A stretch of 64,000 nt of DNA from Wenyingzhuangia gilva (GCF_030519655.1 NZ_JAUMIT010000005.1:268542-332541); one strand, 5' to 3'; positions 22,900 to 33,790 are shown, counted from the stretch's first letter. Notes: generated by a model not told the origin, from the letters alone. A program made the numbers and translations.

Positions 22900-23895
22900 A
22901 TGGCAAAGATTAGTGCTGCTATCACAGCTGTTGGAAAATATGTTCCTGATTATGTATTGACTAACAAAGAGTTAGAGCAGATAGTAGAGACAAATGACGA
23001 GTGGATTACCTCTCGTACAGGAATCAAGGAAAGGAGAATCTTAAAAGACAAAGATAAACCAACCTCTTATTTAGCAATTAAGGCTGCTGAAGATTTGATT
23101 CAAAAGAAAGGATTAGACCCAAAGGAAATTGACTTAGTTTTGGTTGGAACTGCTACACCTGATATGAATGTAGCGTCTACGGCAGTATATGTGGCCACTC
23201 AAATTGGAGCTATAAATGCATTTGGTTATGATTTACAAGCAGCATGTTCAAGCTTTTTATATGCAATGTCTACAGCAGCAGCATATATAGAATCTGGTAG
23301 ATACAAAAAGGTGTTAATTATTGGTGCCGATAAAATGTCATCTATTATAGACTACGAAGACAGAGCAACATGTATTATCTTTGGTGACGGTGCAGGAGCT
23401 GCATTATTTGAACCAAACACTGAAGGTTTAGGATTACAAGATGAATACTTAAGAAGTGATGGAATTGGAAGAGAATTCCTTAAAATGGAAGCTGGTGGAT
23501 CTTTAAATCCTGCTTCTCATGAAACAGTAGATAATAAACAACATTATATAAGACAAGAAGGTAGAACTGTATTTAAGTATGCCGTTTCTAATATGGCCGA
23601 TGCTGCGGTAAAGGTTTTAGAAAGAAATAACTTGACTAATGATGATGTAGATTGGTTGGCTGCACACCAAGCAAACACAAGAATTATTGAGGCAACTGCT
23701 AACAGAATTGAATTAGACAAATCAAAGGTAATGATGAATATTCAGTATTATGGAAATACTACATCAGGTACTTTACCTTTATTGCTAGCAGATTACGAAA
23801 AACAACTTAAAAAAGGTGATAATATAATATTTGCTGCTTTTGGTGGCGGATTTACATGGGGAGCTACCTACTTAAAGTGGGCTTATAACTCATAA
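22900..23895 (+). CDS. fabH: 3-oxoacyl-ACP synthase III (KAS III)
   Basis: The 331-aa enzyme starts fatty-acid synthesis by condensing acyl-CoA with malonyl-ACP. The catalytic triad is visible: Cys116 in LQAACSSFLYA, His in WLAAHQANTRII, and Asn in YYGNTTSGT. Nucleotide/CoA site residues include ITSRTGIKERR. The start ATG is at 22900, 167 bp after rpmF and behind a strong hairpin. A near-consensus TTACTTTG (22853-22860) is a possible -7 box. Confidence 0.96.
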   Translation: MAKISAAITAVGKYVPDYVLTNKELEQIVETNDEWITSRTGIKERRILKDKDKPTSYLAIKAAEDLIQKKGLDPKEIDLVLVGTATPDMNVASTAVYVATQIGAINAFGYDLQAACSSFLYAMSTAAAYIESGRYKKVLIIGADKMSSIIDYEDRATCIIFGDGAGAALFEPNTEGLGLQDEYLRSDGIGREFLKMEAGGSLNPASHETVDNKQHYIRQEGRTVFKYAVSNMADAAVKVLERNNLTNDDVDWLAAHQANTRIIEATANRIELDKSKVMMNIQYYGNTTSGTLPLLLADYEKQLKKGDNIIFAAFGGGFTWGATYLKWAYNS

Positions 23896-23940
23896 AATAA
23901 TTAATTAACTTTAAAGAATACGCACTTAATATAAACGATT

Positions 23941-24426
23941 ATGGAATTAAAGGACATTCAGAATTTAATTAAATTCGTGGCAAGATCTGGAGCTAACGAA
24001 GTAAAATTAGAAATGGAAGATATTAAAATCACCATTAAAACAGGGGAGGGTAAAACCGAAACTACTATTTTACAACATGCAGCACCATTATCTATGGCAG
24101 CACCAGTAGCTCAAGCAGCACCTGCTCCTGCAGCACCAGTTGCTTCAGACTCACCAGCACCTGCTCCTGCTGCTGAAGATTCAAAATACATTACAATTAC
24201 GTCTCCAATGATTGGTACTTTTTACAGAAAACCATCTCCTGACAAACCATTGTTTGTTGAAGTAGGTGATACTGTTCAAGCAGACTCAGTAGTTTGCGTA
24301 ATTGAAGCAATGAAGTTATTCAACGAAATTGAATCTGAAGTATCAGGTAAAATCGTAAAAATATTAGTAGAAGATAGTACTCCAGTAGAATTTGGACAGC
24401 CATTATTTTTAGTAGATCCATCATAA
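23941..24426 (+). CDS. accB: Biotin carboxyl carrier protein of acetyl-CoA carboxylase
   Basis: The 161-aa protein has an N-terminal helical part, an Ala/Pro-rich linker (about 53-78, repeats of APAPAAP type) and a biotinyl domain. The biotin attachment lysine is in VIEAMKLFNEIE. It carries CO2 between AccC and the carboxyltransferase. Located 45 bp after fabH and 49 bp before accC. Confidence 0.96.
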   Translation: MELKDIQNLIKFVARSGANEVKLEMEDIKITIKTGEGKTETTILQHAAPLSMAAPVAQAAPAPAAPVASDSPAPAPAAEDSKYITITSPMIGTFYRKPSPDKPLFVEVGDTVQADSVVCVIEAMKLFNEIESEVSGKIVKILVEDSTPVEFGQPLFLVDPS

Positions 24427-24475
24427 TTACTGATGCGTTTACAAGATTTAAGTACTAACTACTAAAAGAAAAAAA

Positions 24476-25822
24476 ATGTTTAAAAAAATATTAATAGCCA
24501 ACCGTGGTGAGATTGCTTTACGTGTTATTAGAACATGTAGAGAGATGGGAATCAAAACAGTAGCTGTTTATTCAACTGCAGATCAAGATAGCTTGCATGT
24601 TCGTTTTGCAGATGAGGCGGTTTGTATTGGACCTGCTCCAAGTTCGGAGTCTTATTTAAAGATGGTAAACATTATTGCAGCTGCAGAAATTACCAATGCA
24701 GATGCAATTCATCCAGGATATGGATTCTTGTCTGAAAATGCAAGATTTTCTAAATTATGTCAAGATCACGATATTAAATTTATTGGAGCTACTCCAGAAA
24801 TGATTAATAGAATGGGGGATAAAGCCAATGCTAAATCTACCATGATTGCTGCAGGAGTACCTTGCGTACCAGGTAGTGAAGGAGTGATTGAAGATTTTGA
24901 AACATGTGAAAAAGTAGCATTGGAAACAGGTTACCCTGTCATGCTTAAAGCTTCTGCTGGAGGTGGAGGTAAAGGGATGAGAGCTGTTTGGAAAGCAGAA
25001 GATTTAAGAGATGCTTGGGATTCTGCACGTCATGAATCAAAGGCAGCTTTTGGAAATGATGATATGTACATGGAAAAGTTAATTGAAGAACCACGTCATA
25101 TTGAAATTCAAATTGTTGGAGATGCATATGGAAAAGCATGTCACTTATCAGAAAGAGACTGTTCTGTGCAACGTCGTCATCAAAAACTAACAGAAGAAAC
25201 ACCTTCTCCATTCATGACAGATGAGTTGAGAGAAGCGATGGGAAATGCTGCTGTTGCAGCTGCTGAGTACATTAAGTACGAAGGAGCTGGGACTGTTGAG
25301 TTTTTGGTAGATAAGCATAGAAATTTCTACTTTATGGAAATGAATACTCGTATCCAAGTAGAGCATCCAATTACAGAAGAAGTTGTTGATTACGATTTAA
25401 TTCGTGAGCAAATTATGGTAGCAGCAGGAATTCCAATTTCAGGTAAAAACTATTTTCCTAAATTACATTCAATAGAATGTAGAATTAATGCAGAAGATCC
25501 TTTTGCTGGGTTTAGACCTGCACCAGGTAAAATTACTTCTTTTCATGCACCAGGAGGGCACGGAGTTCGTTTAGATACTCATGTTTATGCTGGGTATACC
25601 ATTCCGCCAAACTACGATTCAATGATTGCAAAGTTAATTTGTACTGCGCAAACTCGTGATGAAGCCATCAACAAAATGAAACGTGCTTTAGATGAATTTA
25701 TTATTGAAGGAATTAAAACAACAATTCCTTTTCATCGCCAATTAATGGATCATCCAGATTATGTAGCAGGTAATTATACCACTAAATTTATGGAAGATTT
25801 TGTGATAGAAAAAACAATATAA
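24476..25822 (+). CDS. accC: Biotin carboxylase subunit of acetyl-CoA carboxylase
   Basis: The 448-aa ATP-grasp enzyme carboxylates the biotin of AccB. Motifs: [17 protein letters not shown] at the start, [10 protein letters not shown], the glycine-rich ATP loop [12 protein letters not shown], and [16 protein letters not shown]. Length and start fit the family. It ends the fatty-acid initiation cluster and is followed by a 13-bp terminator stem. Confidence 0.97.
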   Translation: MFKKILIANRGEIALRVIRTCREMGIKTVAVYSTADQDSLHVRFADEAVCIGPAPSSESYLKMVNIIAAAEITNADAIHPGYGFLSENARFSKLCQDHDIKFIGATPEMINRMGDKANAKSTMIAAGVPCVPGSEGVIEDFETCEKVALETGYPVMLKASAGGGGKGMRAVWKAEDLRDAWDSARHESKAAFGNDDMYMEKLIEEPRHIEIQIVGDAYGKACHLSERDCSVQRRHQKLTEETPSPFMTDELREAMGNAAVAAAEYIKYEGAGTVEFLVDKHRNFYFMEMNTRIQVEHPITEEVVDYDLIREQIMVAAGIPISGKNYFPKLHSIECRINAEDPFAGFRPAPGKITSFHAPGGHGVRLDTHVYAGYTIPPNYDSMIAKLICTAQTRDEAINKMKRALDEFIIEGIKTTIPFHRQLMDHPDYVAGNYTTKFMEDFVIEKTI

Positions 25823-25841
25823 ATTAAGTTTTATAAGTCAA

Positions 25842-25871
25842 AAAAGAGAGCGCTGTAGAGCGCTCTCTTTT
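25842..25871. terminator. Terminator after accC
   Basis: GAGAGCGCT/AGCGCTCTC with flanking A4/T4 (13-bp perfect stem, loop GTAG). Confidence 0.9.
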
Positions 25872-25893
25872 ATTTTTATGTAAATTTATTGTC

Positions 25894-26847
25894 ATGAAAA
25901 TATTAGTTGTTTATACAGGGGGAACTCTTGGAATGGTAAAAGATGAAATATCTGGAGCTTTAAAACCTGGAAGTATAAAAGGAATAGAACACTTTCTTGA
26001 AAAGGAGAATTTTTTAAATCATTGCCATTTAACATCTACTAGCACTTTGGTGGATTCTTCTAATTTTAATAAAAAATATTATTCTGAATTAAGCGTTATC
26101 ATTAAACAAAACTATTCAAAATATGATGCTTTTTTAGTTTTAATGGGAACAGATACGATGGCTTATATAAGTTCATTGTTAAGCTTTTGTATTAGTGGCC
26201 TTGCTAAACCAATCATATTTACAGGAGGTCAAAAAACATTGTATGAGCAAGATTCTGATAGCGTAAAAAACTTAAAAGGAGCGATTCAAAAGTTGATAGA
26301 AAATAAATTTCCTAATGAAGTTGGAATTTACTTTTCAGAACAATGGCACAGAGCAGTTTGTACAACGAAGCATCATACAAAAGATTTTGATGCATATGTT
26401 TCAATTATTAATCATTCATATATAGCAGATTTAAGTGAAGAATTTAGTGTTGTAACTAAAGTTTCGGCTAACCCAGTAATTATAAAAATAACTCCTTTTA
26501 ATGACGAGAATTTGTTGTTTACACTTTTGAAAGATCAAAAAATTAACATAATCATATTAGAAATATTTGGTTCTGGTAATATGCCAGAGTTTTCAGAGGG
26601 GCTAAAAAGGTTGTTTAAAGAGAGAATTAATGAGGGGTTAAAGGTTGTTGTAACCTCACAATGTATGTATGGAGGCCTAGAAATAGGTAGATATGAATCT
26701 AGTTTAAACATCTCATCATTAGGGGTTTTAAATGCAGGAAGTATGACAAAAGAGTCTATTGTCGGGAAATTGATGTTCTTGGTCGAAAAAAAATTAAATA
26801 TTCAAGAGTTTAGGACAATCTTTGAGAATTCTGTTCGAGGTGAATAG
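25894..26847 (+). CDS. Type I asparaginase family protein
   Basis: The 317-aa protein has the asparaginase signatures YTGGTLGM (nucleophile Thr region, near 8) and MGTDTMAY (second Thr-Asp pair, near 83). The second motif usually reads HGTDTMA; here Met replaces His. The FTGGQ motif is followed by K-T-L-Y-E-Q-DSDSVKNL, more divergent than the usual family. It lacks a signal peptide, so it is cytoplasmic type I. It could hydrolyse L-asparagine or a related amide. It lies alone between accC and the ExbB operon. Confidence 0.85.
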   Translation: MKILVVYTGGTLGMVKDEISGALKPGSIKGIEHFLEKENFLNHCHLTSTSTLVDSSNFNKKYYSELSVIIKQNYSKYDAFLVLMGTDTMAYISSLLSFCISGLAKPIIFTGGQKTLYEQDSDSVKNLKGAIQKLIENKFPNEVGIYFSEQWHRAVCTTKHHTKDFDAYVSIINHSYIADLSEEFSVVTKVSANPVIIKITPFNDENLLFTLLKDQKINIIILEIFGSGNMPEFSEGLKRLFKERINEGLKVVVTSQCMYGGLEIGRYESSLNISSLGVLNAGSMTKESIVGKLMFLVEKKLNIQEFRTIFENSVRGE

Positions 26848-26954
26848 AAAATTGTTAACAATATTTAACAATATATTATTTTTTAAAGTAAACATTTTTT
26901 TGTTACTTGCTCATCGTTTATCAATTATCATTAATAGTATTAATTAAAATAGAA

Positions 26955-27770
26955 ATGAAAAAAGTTTTTAGTATCCTAGCTGTTGCAGGATTATTGTTTT
27001 TAGGGACTTCAAATGCATTTGCACAAGAAGAAGAAGCTACTGTAGATTCTACAAATGTAGCAGCAACTGAAAATGTTGCAAATGAAGAGACGGCGGCTAC
27101 TCCAGAAAAAGCGGAAGAAGCTGAAGCTCCAAAAGTTGAACCAACTTTTCACCAAGTATTAAAACAACGTTTTATTGAGGGTGGTGCTGAATTCATGGGA
27201 ATTGTATTGGTTGCGTTAATTTTAGGATTAGCTATTGCTATCGAAAGAATTATTTATTTAAACTTAGCTACTACAAACACTAAGAAATTAGTTGCGAAAG
27301 TAGACGAAGCATTGTCTTCAGGTGGTTTAGATGCTGCAAAAGAGGTTTGTAGAAATACAAAAGGACCTGTTGCTTCTATCTTTTACCAAGGTTTAGATAG
27401 ATCATCAGAAGGAATCGATGCTGCTGAAAAAGCGGTTGTTGGTTACGGAGGAGTTCAAATGGGATTATTAGAGAAAAATATCTCTTGGTTATCTTTATTT
27501 ATCGCCTTAGCACCGATGTTAGGATTCATGGGTACAGTAATTGGTATGATTGAAGCTTTTGATGCAATTCAAGTTGCAGGAGATATTAACCCAGCGGTAG
27601 TTGCAGGAGGTATTAAAGTAGCCTTATTAACTACTGTATTTGGATTAGTAGTAGCAATTATATTACAAGTATTTTACAATATTATCGTTGCAAAAGTTGA
27701 TAGTATTGTTAACAAGATGGAAGATGCTTCTATCTCTTTAATCGACTTATTAGTTAAATACAAAAAATAA
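26955..27770 (+). CDS. exbB: ExbB/TolQ/MotA family proton channel with signal peptide
   Basis: The 271-aa protein starts MKKVFSILAVAGLLFLGTSN, a signal peptide, and has an Ala/Glu-rich linker (about 24-55), then the MotA/TolQ/ExbB core with three helices and the motif LAPMLGFMGTVIGMIEAF. ATG 26955 is chosen because it gives a signal peptide; a TTG 16 codons upstream would mask it. It forms the stator of a TonB system with the ExbD genes downstream. A signal peptide on ExbB is typical in Bacteroidota. Confidence 0.9.
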   Translation: MKKVFSILAVAGLLFLGTSNAFAQEEEATVDSTNVAATENVANEETAATPEKAEEAEAPKVEPTFHQVLKQRFIEGGAEFMGIVLVALILGLAIAIERIIYLNLATTNTKKLVAKVDEALSSGGLDAAKEVCRNTKGPVASIFYQGLDRSSEGIDAAEKAVVGYGGVQMGLLEKNISWLSLFIALAPMLGFMGTVIGMIEAFDAIQVAGDINPAVVAGGIKVALLTTVFGLVVAIILQVFYNIIVAKVDSIVNKMEDASISLIDLLVKYKK

Positions 27771-27778
27771 TATTCATT

Positions 27779-28219
27779 ATGAGTAGTAAATTATCAAAAA
27801 TATTAACCGCTATAATTTTTGTTATTGCTGTTATTGCTGCTGTATTGTTTATTAACGTATTTATTGCTGAGGAAGACGAATTATATTCAAAGGTAAATCC
27901 TTTGGTAGAATTTTCAGCATGGTTGTTATACATTACATTAGCTATAACTTTAATATTCTCAGTGGTGAATATATTTAAACATCCAGAAGAAATAAAAAAG
28001 ATAGTAATCAATTTAGCCATTTTAGCGGCTGTTTACTTTGTAGCATATCTTACAGCATCTGATGCTGCTGTATTAAATGTTCAAGGGCAAGTGTTAAAAG
28101 GTGGTGATGCTGGGTCAGTATCAAAATTAATCAGTACAATTATTAACTTTAGTGTATACTTAGGAGTTATTGCAATTGCTGCTGTTGGTTTAGGTACCGT
28201 TAAAACAGCAATTAAATAA
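27779..28219 (+). CDS. Small integral membrane protein of the ExbB-ExbD operon
   Basis: The 146-aa protein has four predicted membrane segments (about 9-29, 43-63, 73-93, 118-140). It sits 8 bp after exbB and 9 bp before the first exbD, so it should belong to the same complex. I recognise no catalytic motif. A flavobacterial conserved partner of the proton channel is the best guess; its role is unknown. Confidence 0.75.
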   Translation: MSSKLSKILTAIIFVIAVIAAVLFINVFIAEEDELYSKVNPLVEFSAWLLYITLAITLIFSVVNIFKHPEEIKKIVINLAILAAVYFVAYLTASDAAVLNVQGQVLKGGDAGSVSKLISTIINFSVYLGVIAIAAVGLGTVKTAIK

Positions 28220-28228
28220 ACCTGATTT

Positions 28229-28849
28229 ATGGCAAGAAGAGAAAATAGTGAAATTAATGCAGGTTCAATGGCAGATATTGCTTTCTTGCTGCTTATCTTT
28301 TTCTTGGTAACAACAACTATGGATACCGATTCTGGTATTCTAAGAAAATTACCAGAAAAACAACCAGAGAATGTAGATCCGCCACCAGTAAAGCAGAGAA
28401 ACATATTTGAAGTAAACATCAACCGTTTCGATCAATTATTAGTTGAAGAAGAAGAAGTGAAAATTGGTGAATTAAGAGAATTAGCAGTTAAATTTATTGA
28501 CAACGGAGCAGGTAAAAATGCAGAAGGACAGGTTTGTAATTATTGTGAAGGGGAAAAATCAGAATCATCTTCTGAGCATCCTGCAAAAGCAATAATTTCG
28601 GTTCAAACTGCGCAAACAACTTCTTATGGAATGTATATTTCGGTTCAGAATGAATTGTTGGCAGCCTACACGGAGTTAAGAAATAGATATGCAAAAAAAT
28701 ATCTACAAGGAAAATATAAAGGACTTTCGTATTCTGATTTGTTAAAATTACAAAAAGGAGATGTAGAAAATCCAGATTTAGATGCTGCAATCGATCAGAT
28801 TAAAAAGGCATATCCTGAGATATTATCTGATGCTAAACCAATAAAATAA
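28229..28849 (+). CDS. exbD: ExbD/TolR family biopolymer transport protein (first copy)
   Basis: The 206-aa protein starts MARRENSEINAGSMADIAFL and has one membrane helix (about 15-35) with the conserved Asp in the SMADIAFLLLIFFLV stretch, needed for proton flow. The periplasmic part is longer than in E. coli ExbD and holds a CNYCEGE segment with two cysteines. It is followed by a second, shorter copy after 8 bp. Confidence 0.9.
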   Translation: MARRENSEINAGSMADIAFLLLIFFLVTTTMDTDSGILRKLPEKQPENVDPPPVKQRNIFEVNINRFDQLLVEEEEVKIGELRELAVKFIDNGAGKNAEGQVCNYCEGEKSESSSEHPAKAIISVQTAQTTSYGMYISVQNELLAAYTELRNRYAKKYLQGKYKGLSYSDLLKLQKGDVENPDLDAAIDQIKKAYPEILSDAKPIK

Positions 28850-28857
28850 TAAGCAAT

Positions 28858-29331
28858 ATGTCAAAGTTTGGAAAGAAGAAAAAAGAAGTGCCCGCAGTAA
28901 ACACTGCAGCATTGCCGGATATTGTATTTATGCTTTTGTTTTTCTTTATGGTATCTACTACGATGCGTGAAACATCTTTATTAATTAAAAAACCAAAATT
29001 GCCTAGTGCAACTGAAGTAAAGAAGTTAGAACACAAAAGTTTAGTAAGTACTATTTATGTAGGTAAAGCTGTTAATCCTTCAGAAGGAACTGGAGATAAA
29101 ATCCAGTTAAACGATAAAATTTCTACAGTAAATGATATTGTAAATTTTGTGTATTCTGAAAGAGATAAGCATGATGCTGAAGAGCAGAAAGCAATGGTTA
29201 CCTCTATCAAAGCAGATATGAAGACCAATGTTGGAACCATCTCAGATATCAAAGATGAATTACAATCAGTTAATGCATTAAAAATTAGTTATTCATCTAG
29301 TTCAGGTGATGTCGCTAATAATTTTAAATAA
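28858..29331 (+). CDS. exbD: ExbD/TolR family biopolymer transport protein (second copy)
   Basis: The 157-aa protein has an N-terminal basic region (MSKFGKKKKEVPAVNTAALP), the membrane helix with the conserved Asp in LPDIVFMLLFFFMVSTTMR and a periplasmic domain. Two different ExbD proteins are usual in flavobacterial TonB-energising complexes, presumably as a mixed pair. Its stop is followed directly by a strong terminator. Confidence 0.9.
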   Translation: MSKFGKKKKEVPAVNTAALPDIVFMLLFFFMVSTTMRETSLLIKKPKLPSATEVKKLEHKSLVSTIYVGKAVNPSEGTGDKIQLNDKISTVNDIVNFVYSERDKHDAEEQKAMVTSIKADMKTNVGTISDIKDELQSVNALKISYSSSSGDVANNFK

Positions 29332-29332
29332 T

Positions 29333-29363
29333 AAAAAAGCAGTGCCAAAAGCACTGCTTTTTT
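29333..29363. terminator. Terminator after the ExbB/ExbD operon
   Basis: AAAAAAGCAGTGC/GCACTGCTTTTTT, 13-bp perfect stem with loop CAAAA. Confidence 0.9.
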
Positions 29364-29474
29364 ATTGTCTTTATATGATAAAATTTTAACGAATAGGTTT
29401 TCGAAACTTATTTATTTTGTTGTATTTTTCGGATCAATTGTTGTGTATCTTGCGCAACATAAAAATTATAATAA

Positions 29475-30782
<1,308 letters not shown>

Positions 30783-30801
30783 TTGCTTTCAATAAATATT
30801 T

Positions 30802-30830
30802 AAAAAGCACCTCATTTGAGGTGCTTTTTT
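30802..30830. terminator. Terminator after eno
   Basis: AAAAAGCACCTCA/TGAGGTGCTTTTT, 13-bp perfect stem, loop TT. Confidence 0.9.
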
Positions 30831-30901
30831 GTTTTATCTAATTTCTATAACGATTATTAAAAACTATTGTTTATTTTGAGTTGGATTATTAATTTTTTGA
30901 G

Positions 30902-31381
30902 ATGAATGTAATGGTAAGAAAAGGCGAGTTAAAAGATGCTCGTGGAATATTTTCGTTGATTAATCAATTAGCCAAATTTGAAAATGAACCCGAAGCAGTT
31001 GAAGTAACTTTGAAAGATATTGAAAATGATGGATTTGGTAAAAATCCAAAATTTGAAGTATTTGTAGCAGAATTAGATGGTGATATAATTGGTATGGCTT
31101 TGTTTTACTATAGATATTCCACTTGGAAAGGAAAGACATTGCATCTAGAAGATTTAATCGTTCAAGAAGATGCAAGAGGTAAGGGAGTAGGAAAATTGTT
31201 GTATAATAAAGTTTTAAAGTATGCCTATCAACAAAAGTTAAAAAGAGTAGAATGGGCTGTTTTAGATTGGAATACACCAGCTATTCATTTTTATGAAACT
31301 TCAGGAGCCGTTGTTTTTGATGATTGGCGAGTGGTACAAATGACTCAAAAACAATTGAAGAATTACATTGATAGCATTTAA
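30902..31381 (+). CDS. GNAT family N-acetyltransferase
   Basis: The 159-aa protein has the GNAT fold: beta4 LHLEDLIVQEDARGKGVGKLL holds the acetyl-CoA pyrophosphate loop motif (R/Q)xxGxG/A as RGKGVG, followed by helix alpha3. The C-terminal WNTPAIHFYETSGA is the usual N-x-x-A-hydrophobic-x-F-Y signature. It resembles diamine-acetyltransferase-like members (SSAT type); the substrate is not certain. It sits alone between terminators. Confidence 0.85.
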   Translation: MNVMVRKGELKDARGIFSLINQLAKFENEPEAVEVTLKDIENDGFGKNPKFEVFVAELDGDIIGMALFYYRYSTWKGKTLHLEDLIVQEDARGKGVGKLLYNKVLKYAYQQKLKRVEWAVLDWNTPAIHFYETSGAVVFDDWRVVQMTQKQLKNYIDSI

Positions 31382-31404
31382 TTTTTTCATCTATTTATAA
31401 AATA

Positions 31405-31439
31405 AAAAAATCCCAAAGCAAAACGCTTTGGGATTTTTT
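31405..31439. terminator. Bidirectional terminator between the GNAT and sodB genes
   Basis: AAAAAATCCCAAAGC/GCTTTGGGATTTTTT, 15-bp perfect stem, loop AAAAC. It serves both convergent genes. Confidence 0.9.
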
Positions 31440-31458
31440 AAATAATGATAGTTACTAA

Positions 31459-32067
31459 TTATTTAGCAGCTTCGTAGTTTGCAGAAACAGCATCCCAATT
31501 AATTACATTAAAAAATGCATTGATATAATCAGGTCTTCTGTTTTGATAATTTAAGTAATAAGCATGTTCCCATACATCTAAACCTAAAATAGGTTGATTA
31601 CCACAAGTAACACCTGGCATTAATGGGTTGTCTTGGTTAGGAGTAGAACAAACGTTTACAGCTCCACCTTTCGCAACACATAACCATGCCCATCCAGATC
31701 CGAATTGAGTAGCAGCAGCTTTAGAAAAAGCCTCTTTAAAAGCTTCAAAAGATCCAAATGCAGCATCAATAGCATCAGCTAAAGCTCCAGTTGGTTCTCC
31801 TCCACCATTTGGAGACATTACGTTCCAAAATAATGAGTGATTGTAAAAACCTCCACCGTTATTTCTAACAGCTTTGTTTTCCATATCTAATCCGTTTAAT
31901 ATCTCTTCGATAGACTTTCCTTCTAAGTCTGTACCAGCAATGGCAGCGTTTAAGTTTGTAGTATATCCGTTGTGGTGTTTGCTATGGTGTATTTCCATAG
32001 TTCTTGCATCTACATTAGGTTCCAATGCATCGTATGCATAAGGTAATTTTGGTAATTCAAAAGCCAT
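31459..32067 (-). CDS. sodB: Iron/manganese superoxide dismutase
   Basis: The 202-aa cytoplasmic enzyme dismutates superoxide. Metal ligands are in [10 protein letters not shown] (first His), FYNHSLFW (second His) and DVWEHAYY (Asp and His). The stretch GSGWAWL is the conserved active-site wall. Metal specificity cannot be decided by eye. A minus-strand promoter (32096-32124) lies 29 bp upstream. Confidence 0.96.
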   Translation of the reverse strand: MAFELPKLPYAYDALEPNVDARTMEIHHSKHHNGYTTNLNAAIAGTDLEGKSIEEILNGLDMENKAVRNNGGGFYNHSLFWNVMSPNGGGEPTGALADAIDAAFGSFEAFKEAFSKAAATQFGSGWAWLCVAKGGAVNVCSTPNQDNPLMPGVTCGNQPILGLDVWEHAYYLNYQNRRPDYINAFFNVINWDAVSANYEAAK

Positions 32068-32095
32068 TTTGTTATGATTTTTATTGTTTCGTACT

Positions 32096-32124
32096 CAAAG
32101 ATAATTAACTATTTTTTTTTCAAA
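32096..32124 (-). promoter_or_regulatory. Promoter of sodB
   Basis: On the minus strand TTTG (32121-32124), 17 bp, then a perfect TATCTTTG (32096-32103), 28 bp before the start codon. Confidence 0.65.
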
Positions 32125-32190
32125 GAATTTTTAGGACTTATTTACAGAAATCATTAAACTGTGAAAATATAAAATTCTTAAAATTAGGGT

Positions 32191-32211
32191 TTTATGAATT
32201 TAATTCATAAA
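32191..32211. repeat. Perfect 10-bp palindrome between sodB and the small membrane protein
   Basis: TTTATGAATT (32191-32200) and AATTCATAAA (32202-32211) are perfect inverted repeats with a single central base. It lies upstream of both divergent genes and may be an operator. No T-run follows. Confidence 0.5.
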
Positions 32212-32274
32212 TTTAAGATGATTCATGGTAATACGAACCCCTTTCATGTTTTTGTTTAACTAAAACTGTTTTCC

Positions 32275-32481
32275 ATGAGTAATTCTATTTTTACTTCCGA
32301 TGGACTAAGTTCCATGTATCATGTTATTCTAGATTCTATCTATAATATTGTTAAAGATATTTTGAACCAGGTCAAAGTGTTGAATACAATTCAGAGAATT
32401 ATTATAGCTATATACTTTTTCTTAGTGATATTCTTTTTTAGTATGGCAATTTACTATGCTTTGTTTCAGCGTTGGTTTTAG
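32275..32481 (+). CDS. Small single-pass membrane protein, hypothetical
   Basis: The 68-aa frame starts with ATG at 32275. Residues 1-38 form an amphipathic region and 39-63 a strong hydrophobic helix (RIIIAIYFFLVIFFFSMAIY), ending ALFQRWF. Its 3' end overlaps the convergent mannosyltransferase-like gene by 44 bp, which is tolerated. No family is recognised. The palindrome at 32191 and a 207-bp gap upstream are consistent with its own promoter, but it could be a chance frame. Confidence 0.4.
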   Translation: MSNSIFTSDGLSSMYHVILDSIYNIVKDILNQVKVLNTIQRIIIAIYFFLVIFFFSMAIYYALFQRWF

Positions 32482-33790
32482 TTTTATAAGCTTCGAAGAC
32501 AAAATATACAAATACAATTACATATTCTAAAAATACCAACCAAAGATTTTCTTTGTAATTGTGGTTTTTATATGCACTATAACTAAGGATAATAGTAAAA
32601 CTCCATAAAACAGGAAAGGTGTAATTTGTAAAAATACATAAGAATAGAGGAATAGCTATGTACCAAGGGTGAACTACGCTTGCCAACAAATAATAGCTGA
32701 TGATTAAAAACAGCATGCTGGTTAAAAGTGTTTCTGTTTGATTGTTTTTTCTGAAGAGAGAAATAAGGATAGTAATACCAATAATAATAAAAGGCGTTGT
32801 TTTTCCAACCAAACCAATGATGTTATAGCCTTTAATCCAAAAGCCAATTTCTCTAACAACATAATAAATACTAGCATTGAATTCAAAGTTTTGAAAATAG
32901 AGTTCTATACTAGACATAAAGTTGTTTACTAAATCTTGACTTAAAAAAGGGGTGAATAGTATTACGTTAATCCCTAAAACAATTGCTCCATAAATGAATA
33001 GATTTTTGAATCCTAATTTTTTGTACAGAAGGGGAATAAAAAGCAATGGAATTAATTTGATTGAAACTGAACAAGCCCAAAGGGATGCAGATAAATGATT
33101 TTTGTTTTGAAGTAAGTAATAAATACTTGCGCTAAGAAAAGCAATCATCATTCCTTCGTAATGTAAGTTGCCTGTGATTTCAATGATGATAAAAGGGTTG
33201 ATGAAATATAAGAGTATTTTTCTTTTATCAATATTTAAGTTATCTAAGATCTTGAGGCCAAAATATAGGGAGATGATATCAGCGATAATTAATGTTAATC
33301 TCATTACAATAGTGCTAATGAAAATACCATTTTCTGAAATGATGGCAGGAATGCTAAACGCAAATTGATTTAAAGGCGGATAACAAGTAAAATGACTTCC
33401 ATTCATACTTCCCATGCCTTTATATAATTCTATTCCGTTAGAAATAAGCTCAGGATTATTTTTTGGTAATATTAAATATGGATTGATCCCGTTTAACAAA
33501 GCTCTCCCATCCCATAAAAATCTATAAAAGTCATCAGAAAGATTAGGGATGGCTAATAAAATGACCAATCTAAAAAGGATTCCACCAACAATTAGCCATT
33601 TTATGGAGAGGTTGCTGAATTTATATAAAAGTCCAAATCCAATAAAAAGAAGGCTATAATAGGTGAAAACTTTGTTAAAATCTGTTCTAGGCGTTGTATA
33701 GCCAAATAAATAATAGGTTATAGCGGAAAGAAAAATGACTAACAAAGCGTGTTTGTTAGTCATTTTAAAAGATTTTATAAATAATTTCAT
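32438..33790 (-). CDS. GT-C type mannosyltransferase-like membrane protein
   Basis: The frame runs to 33880, but ATG 33790 (MKLFIKSFKM) is preferred because the upstream 30 codons overlap the previous gene and lack a membrane start. The 450-aa protein has about ten membrane segments. The early luminal loop reads SDDFYRFLWDGRALLNGINPY, which holds the D-D/E-x-R pattern of GT-C glycosyltransferases using polyprenyl-phosphate sugars. It is the last gene of a minus-strand glycan trio with a GT2 and a Csl-like GT2. Sugar and acceptor are unknown. Confidence 0.75.
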   Translation of the reverse strand: MKLFIKSFKMTNKHALLVIFLSAITYYLFGYTTPRTDFNKVFTYYSLLFIGFGLLYKFSNLSIKWLIVGGILFRLVILLAIPNLSDDFYRFLWDGRALLNGINPYLILPKNNPELISNGIELYKGMGSMNGSHFTCYPPLNQFAFSIPAIISENGIFISTIVMRLTLIIADIISLYFGLKILDNLNIDKRKILLYFINPFIIIEITGNLHYEGMMIAFLSASIYYLLQNKNHLSASLWACSVSIKLIPLLFIPLLYKKLGFKNLFIYGAIVLGINVILFTPFLSQDLVNNFMSSIELYFQNFEFNASIYYVVREIGFWIKGYNIIGLVGKTTPFIIIGITILISLFRKNNQTETLLTSMLFLIISYYLLASVVHPWYIAIPLFLCIFTNYTFPVLWSFTIILSYSAYKNHNYKENLWLVFLEYVIVFVYFVFEAYKTKTNAETKHSKLPY

